Part shown: positions 4,965 to 8,556 of the stretch, in pieces
How the letters are laid out: each line of letters begins with the position of its first letter
Numbering within the stretch: position 1 is the stretch's first letter
Origin: Deltaproteobacteria bacterium
GTDB taxonomy: Bacteria; Desulfobacterota; Desulfuromonadia; Geobacterales; Pseudopelobacteraceae
DNA: 8,556 bases
Reading direction: 5' to 3'
NCBI GenBank assembly: GCA_016219145.1
Contig: JACRCG010000024.1
Location: 1 to 8,556, forward strand
The notes under the pieces: model-generated
Seen by the model: the letters and a program-made list of their open reading frames with translations, nothing else
Databases searched by the model: none
Told to the model about the DNA's origin: nothing
Program-made: the position numbers and the translations under genes

Positions 4965-6602
4965 CTACAACGTCAAATCCGCATGTCCATGGTACAATTC
5001 ATCCCTCTCTTGCGATACTCCGGCATCCTCCAGATACTCTTCAAATCCCATCACGCGATCAATAACGCCGCCCGGGGTAATCTCGATAATCCGGTTGGCA
5101 ATGGTTGAAACAAACTCGTGATCGTGTGAGGCGAACAAGACTACTTCCGTAAACGCAATCAAACCATCGTTCAGAGCGGTAATGGATTCCAGATCCAGGT
5201 GGTTGGTAGGCTCATCCAGAATCAGGGCATTGGCGCCGGTCAGCATCATGCGTGACAGCATGCAGCGAACTCGCTCGCCGCCGGACAGAACGCTGGTTTT
5301 CTTCATGGCCTCCTCACCGGAGAAAAGCATTCTGCCGAGAAAACCACGGGCAAAGGTTTCGCCTTCAGTGGGGGGGGAGTACTGGCCCAGCCATTCGATC
5401 AAGGTCAGGTCATTTTCAAAGTAGGATGCGTTTTCCTTCGGGAAATAGGCGCTGGTAATGGTTACACCCCAGCGAAAACTGCCGCTGTCCGGCTCCATCT
5501 CGCCAGCCAGAATCTGAAACAGGGTCGTTCTGGCCAGAGTGTTGCCCCCCACAAAAGCGATTTTGTCCCCCTTGCGGACGATCAGATCGAGCTTGTTCAA
5601 CACCAGAGTGCCGTCGATCTCCTTTGTTAACCCCTGAATCTCCAGGATGATGTCTCCGCAGGGGCGCTCGGGCTTGAAAACGACATGCGGATACTTCCGC
5701 GAAGATACCGGCATATCCTCCAGGGTCAGCTTGTCGAGCAGCTTTTTCCTCGATGTGGCCTGTTTAGCCTTGGAGGCGTTGGAGCTGAAGCGTTGGATGA
5801 AGGCTTTCAATTCTTCAGCTTTTTCGGAGACCTTGCGGTTTTCGTTCTGCTTCTGCTTCAGATTCAGCTGGCTGGCGTGATACCAGAAATCGTAGTTGCC
5901 GACATAGGTCTGAATCCGGCCAAAATCAATATCTGCCGTGTGAGTACAGACCTGATTGAGGAAGTGGCGGTCATGGGAAACGACTATGACCGTATTGGGA
6001 AAACGGAACAGAAAATCCTCCAGCCAGGAAATTGATTTAAGATCCAGGTTGTTGGTAGGCTCATCCAGCAGCAGCACATCAGGACTTCCGAACAGGGCCT
6101 GAGCCAGCAGCACCCGCACTTTGTCGCCCCCCTCCAGCTCCTTCATCTTTTTACTGCGCAATTCTTCCGGTATGCCAAGACCGTTCAGAAGCACGGCCGC
6201 TTCGGACTCGGCCTCGTAGCCGTTCATTTCGGCGAATTCGCCTTCCAGTTCGGCTGAACGGACACCGTCGGCCTCGCTGAATTCAGGCTTGGCATAGATC
6301 GCATCCCTCTCGACCATGACATCATAGAGTTTTTTATGCCCCATGATGACGGTGTTGAAGACCGTTTCCTCATCAAAAGCGAACTGGTCCTGGCGAAGGA
6401 CGGCAATTCGCTCTCTGGCTCCGACTGTGATTTCACCTTTATCGGCATCAATCTCCCCCGCAAGAATTTTGAGGAAGGTTGATTTGCCGGCTCCGTTAGC
6501 GCCGATCAGGCCGTAGCAATTACCCGGAGTAAATTTGATATTTACATCTTTGAAAAGAATTCGCTTGCCGTAGGAAAGTGTGACATTGGATGCTGAGATC
6601 AT
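4965..6602 (-). CDS. ybiT: ABC-F family ATPase, YbiT type
   Basis: The 545-residue protein has two ABC ATPase domains and no membrane segments, the hallmark of ABC-F factors, which act at the ribosomal E site. Domain 1 has Walker A GANGAGKS (34-41), the QDQFAF segment, LEGGDK as signature (156-161), Walker B VLLLDEP (176-182) and SHDRHF with His210. A charged linker follows (about 225-310, RFSSNASKAKQATSR). Domain 2 has LSGGE (439-443), LILDEPTNHLD (about 460-470) and SHDHEF with His493. QDQFAF, VIMGHK and ITP.RVI-like features match E. coli YbiT rather than EttA or Uup. In the second Walker A, GGNTLARTT (352-360), Arg358 stands where the ATP-binding Lys is expected. AGGAG is 12 bases before the ATG, further than usual. 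The exact ribosomal task of YbiT is poorly known; antibiotic resistance is possible but not shown. Confidence 0.93.
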   Translation of the reverse strand: MISASNVTLSYGKRILFKDVNIKFTPGNCYGLIGANGAGKSTFLKILAGEIDADKGEITVGARERIAVLRQDQFAFDEETVFNTVIMGHKKLYDVMVERDAIYAKPEFSEADGVRSAELEGEFAEMNGYEAESEAAVLLNGLGIPEELRSKKMKELEGGDKVRVLLAQALFGSPDVLLLDEPTNNLDLKSISWLEDFLFRFPNTVIVVSHDRHFLNQVCTHTADIDFGRIQTYVGNYDFWYHASQLNLKQKQNENRKVSEKAEELKAFIQRFSSNASKAKQATSRKKLLDKLTLEDMPVSSRKYPHVVFKPERPCGDIILEIQGLTKEIDGTLVLNKLDLIVRKGDKIAFVGGNTLARTTLFQILAGEMEPDSGSFRWGVTITSAYFPKENASYFENDLTLIEWLGQYSPPTEGETFARGFLGRMLFSGEEAMKKTSVLSGGERVRCMLSRMMLTGANALILDEPTNHLDLESITALNDGLIAFTEVVLFASHDHEFVSTIANRIIEITPGGVIDRVMGFEEYLEDAGVSQERDELYHGHADLTL

Positions 6603-6624
6603 GCTGTTTTAATGCTCCTTTTTA

Positions 6625-6663
6625 GAAAATAAAAAACCACAGGGCCTGGTGACCGCTGTGGTT
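6625..6663 (-). terminator. Hairpin with U-tract between the diguanylate cyclase and ABC-F genes
   Basis: On the minus strand AACCACAG (6663-6656) pairs with CTGTGGTT (6642-6635) over a 13-base loop. It continues into a T-rich run (complement of 6625-6636). This is a standard intrinsic terminator for the diguanylate cyclase gene, which ends 65 bases earlier. Because a promoter candidate lies between that stop and the hairpin, it may also work as an attenuator in the ABC-F leader. Confidence 0.8.
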
Positions 6664-6676
6664 CACAAACACGTTA

Positions 6677-6706
6677 CATATAGCATGGTTAGCCTAGTGG
6701 GTGCAA
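6677..6706 (-). promoter_or_regulatory. Candidate ABC-F promoter upstream of the hairpin
   Basis: On the minus strand TTGCAC (6706-6701) and TATATG (6682-6677) are 18 bases apart. TGC before TATATG gives an extended -10. Initiation would fall near 6670, so the transcript would begin with the hairpin at 6663-6635 before reaching the ABC-F start at 6602. No better promoter is visible between the hairpin and the ATG. Confidence 0.45.
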
Positions 6707-6727
6707 CATCAATCTGGAAGCTGTTCG

Positions 6728-7777
6728 CTAGACTCCTCGGACAGTGCCCCTGCCCCCCTCTTTGGCTTTGTACATGGCAATGTCCGCCGCTCTGACCAGC
6801 TCGGCGCCGCTGTCCGCATCATCCGGATATGTGGCCACACCAAAGCTGGCGGACAACTGTAATACCTTCTTGTCGTCGGACATGAACCTGGTGTTTTTCA
6901 TAACCTCAAGCAGATTTTCCGCCATTACAACCGCCTGCTCTTTTCCGGTATGGGGAAGAATAATTGCAAATTCATCTCCTCCGTAGCGGGCAGCCTTGTC
7001 TGATGATCGGATGTGGCTGCCGATCAGCTTGCCGAATTCTGCCAGCATGCGGCTTCCCACCAGATGACCATATCTGTCGTTAATGCTTTTGAAGTGGTCA
7101 AGATCCAGAAATACAAGTGATATTTTTTCCTTGTAGCGCCTGGTGCGGTTAAGTTCATTTTCAAGCAAGGTCCCAAAGTGTCTTGAATTATAAAGACCGG
7201 ACAGGTCGTCAGTTATCACCAGTTCGCTTATCCGCTCGTAATTGCGGGCATTATCCAATGCTATTGCGGCAAAATCGGCAATGGCCGAAACCAGCATTAT
7301 ATCGCCTTCATCGAAATCGACCTCTTCCAGACTGTTGATGAGCTCAATGACCCCGATTACCTGCTCTTTTATTTTCATCGGTACACAGACTATTGACCGG
7401 GTTGTAAAAGACATGCTTTCATCAATCTGGACGGCGAAACGGGTATCCTTGCTTACATCCGGTATCAGGAGCGGCTTACCGTGCAAAGCCACCCAGCCCG
7501 CAATCCCTTTGCCCCGTTCCAGACGGTATCCCTGCAACTGTTCACCAACCGGAGAAACAGCAATTTCAAAAACAAGATCACCGGACTTCAGATCGACCAG
7601 GAGGAGTGACCAGGCTTTGGGCCTGATCAATCGCTCGACCTGTTTCATGATAGTTTCGAGAATGTCGTGAATTTCCAGACAGGAGGTCAGCGCCTTACCG
7701 ATTTCGATCAGTGAAGCAAGTTCTTCCTTACGTCGTTCCAGCAGCCGCTGAAGTGAAGCTGTGTCACCTGAACGCAT
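6728..7777 (-). CDS. GAF-domain diguanylate cyclase (GGDEF)
   Basis: This 349-residue cytoplasmic protein has a short N-terminal helix (1-20), a GAF sensor domain (about 21-180, with LIRPKAWSLLLVD, GKGIAGWVA and VPMKIKEQVIGVIEL) and a GGDEF domain (about 188-349). The latter shows DDLSGLYNSRHF, LVFLDLDHFKSIND and the intact active-site motif RYGGDEFAII (GGDEF at 266-270). It should condense two GTP into cyclic di-GMP. RSSD (257-260), five residues before GGDEF, is the RxxD inhibitory site, so feedback by its product is likely. The GAF ligand cannot be read from the sequence. There is no phosphoreceiver or EAL domain. GGAG lies 8 bases before the ATG. The gene is divergent from mazG and is followed by a terminator hairpin, so it is probably monocistronic. 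Confidence 0.94.
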   Translation of the reverse strand: MRSGDTASLQRLLERRKEELASLIEIGKALTSCLEIHDILETIMKQVERLIRPKAWSLLLVDLKSGDLVFEIAVSPVGEQLQGYRLERGKGIAGWVALHGKPLLIPDVSKDTRFAVQIDESMSFTTRSIVCVPMKIKEQVIGVIELINSLEEVDFDEGDIMLVSAIADFAAIALDNARNYERISELVITDDLSGLYNSRHFGTLLENELNRTRRYKEKISLVFLDLDHFKSINDRYGHLVGSRMLAEFGKLIGSHIRSSDKAARYGGDEFAIILPHTGKEQAVVMAENLLEVMKNTRFMSDDKKVLQLSASFGVATYPDDADSGAELVRAADIAMYKAKEGGRGTVRGV

Positions 7778-7808
7778 GAGTTATTCTCCGCACAAAGCCC
7801 CTAATATT

Positions 7809-7837
7809 TTGCAATAGGAAGAAGATACCATTATATA
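7809..7837 (+). promoter_or_regulatory. Sigma-70-like promoter of mazG
   Basis: TTGCAA (7809-7814), a 17-base spacer and TATATA (7832-7837) give a good vegetative promoter about 60-70 bases upstream of the mazG ATG. On the opposite strand the same AT-rich block contains TATAAT (7835-7830), which may serve the diguanylate cyclase gene, although no good -35 goes with it. Divergent transcription from overlapping sites is therefore likely. Confidence 0.55.
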
Positions 7838-7904
7838 TGATAAAATCAACCCCTGAGGGCATTGTTAACATGAACTGCCCAGACTGCATATGAAAAGGAT
7901 CAAC

Positions 7905-8556
7905 ATGAACCGGAAACAGGCCGATTTCGAACAATTAATGACCATCATGCGGAGACTTCGGGGACCGGGCGGCTGTCCCTGGGATGCCGAGCAGACTCAT
8001 GAAAGTCTTACCCGCTACCTGCTGGAGGAAACCTACGAGGTGATCGAGGCTATTGATGCCAAATCGCCCGAGCATCTCAGGGAAGAGCTTGGCGATTTGT
8101 TGCTGCAACCGGTTTTTCATGCCGTAATTGCCGAGGAGGCGGGTCATTTTAATATCGACGACATCATCGGCACTCTTTGTGAAAAGCTTGTCAGGCGGCA
8201 TCCTCACGTTTTTGGAGATCTTGATATCAGCGACAGCAATGCCCAGATAGAAAACTGGGAGCGGATCAAGAAGGAGGAAAAGGGAGCGGAGCGTAAATCA
8301 GCGCTCTCCGGGGTGCCTCCGCATCTGCCGGCTCTTCTCAAGGCACACAAGATTTCAGAAAAAGCTTCGCGCGTCGGTTTCGACTGGAATCATTCTGATC
8401 AGGTCTTTGCCAAGGTGCTGGAGGAGCTGCACGAATTTGAAGAGGCCTGGGCAGGAGGAAATCAGGAGCGCATGGAAGACGAGCTGGGTGACCTTCTGTT
8501 TGCTATTGTCAACCTGGGCAGGTTTCTGTCGATTAATCCCGAAGAGGCGCTGCGCA
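7905..8556 (+). CDS. mazG: Nucleoside triphosphate pyrophosphohydrolase MazG (3' end outside window)
   Basis: The first 217 codons are present and open to the window edge; full-length MazG has about 260-270 residues. It hydrolyses nucleoside triphosphates to monophosphates and pyrophosphate. It is thought to clear aberrant nucleotides and, in E. coli, to lower (p)ppGpp. The N-terminal MazG domain has LRGPGGCPWDAEQT, then EETYE (Glu41, Glu42, Glu45) and EELGD (Glu61, Asp64), the metal-binding helix motif. RRHPHVFGD (97-105) and WERIKKEEK are typical. The second MazG domain has KASRVGFDW (153-161), EELHEFEEA and EDELGDLLFA (191-200). AAGGA lies 5 bases before the ATG at 7905. An in-frame ATG at 7890 lacks such a site. 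Pro69 in LLLQPVF sits where E. coli has Val. Confidence 0.96.
   Translation, partial: MNRKQADFEQLMTIMRRLRGPGGCPWDAEQTHESLTRYLLEETYEVIEAIDAKSPEHLREELGDLLLQPVFHAVIAEEAGHFNIDDIIGTLCEKLVRRHPHVFGDLDISDSNAQIENWERIKKEEKGAERKSALSGVPPHLPALLKAHKISEKASRVGFDWNHSDQVFAKVLEELHEFEEAWAGGNQERMEDELGDLLFAIVNLGRFLSINPEEALR

Noticed and set aside
5182..6035. Plus-strand open frames within the ABC-F gene
   Set aside because: They are shadows of a gene with strong motifs on the opposite strand.
7242..7670. 142-codon plus-strand frame opposite the GAF-GGDEF gene
   Set aside because: It is antisense to a well-supported GAF domain; no start site or family features.
7935..8207. 90-codon minus-strand frame within mazG
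   Set aside because: It is antisense to conserved MazG motifs.

Overview
The window looks like chromosomal DNA of a Gram-negative bacterium, most likely a member of the Desulfuromonadota/Geobacterales. This is inferred from gene content: a long secreted Kelch protein ending in an Ig-like domain and carboxypeptidase-regulatory-like repeats, a GAF-GGDEF diguanylate cyclase divergent from mazG, a YbiT-type ABC-F protein, and intergenic DNA rich in short dispersed repeats. No rRNA, tRNA, CRISPR array or complete transposase gene was seen.

Layout. (1) 1-2718, minus strand: the 5' 906 codons of one long gene that runs off the left edge. It encodes an export signal, 13 Kelch-type repeats of about 47 residues, an Ig-like domain and two immunoglobulin-fold-like repeats. 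(2) About 2719-3251: a non-coding mosaic with a GGGGAC hairpin, an 18-bp near-palindrome, a dispersed-repeat-like segment and 11 perfect copies of a heptanucleotide. (3) 3252-4853: a toxin-antitoxin island on the minus strand. It holds an intact DUF433 antitoxin with a frameshifted DUF5615 toxin, a small unidentified ORF that also looks cut off from its start by one base, about 170 bases without a gene, and an apparently intact RelB/RelE pair. (4) 4965-7777, minus strand: a two-domain ABC-F translation factor (YbiT type) and, upstream of it, a GAF-GGDEF diguanylate cyclase. A hairpin followed by a U-tract lies between them. (5) 7778-7904: a divergent promoter region. (6) 7905 to the right edge, plus strand: the 5' 217 codons of mazG.

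How the parts fit. The right half (ABC-F, diguanylate cyclase, mazG) is ordinary housekeeping and signalling DNA. The middle (about 2.7-4.9 kb) is accessory DNA: repeats, two toxin-antitoxin loci and decaying genes. The most notable points are the single-base lesion that breaks the DUF5615 toxin while its antitoxin stays open, a Lys-to-Arg change in the second Walker A motif of the ABC-F protein, a possible attenuator in the ABC-F leader, and the repeat mosaic upstream of the Kelch gene. I saw nothing that I would call a wholly new biological system.
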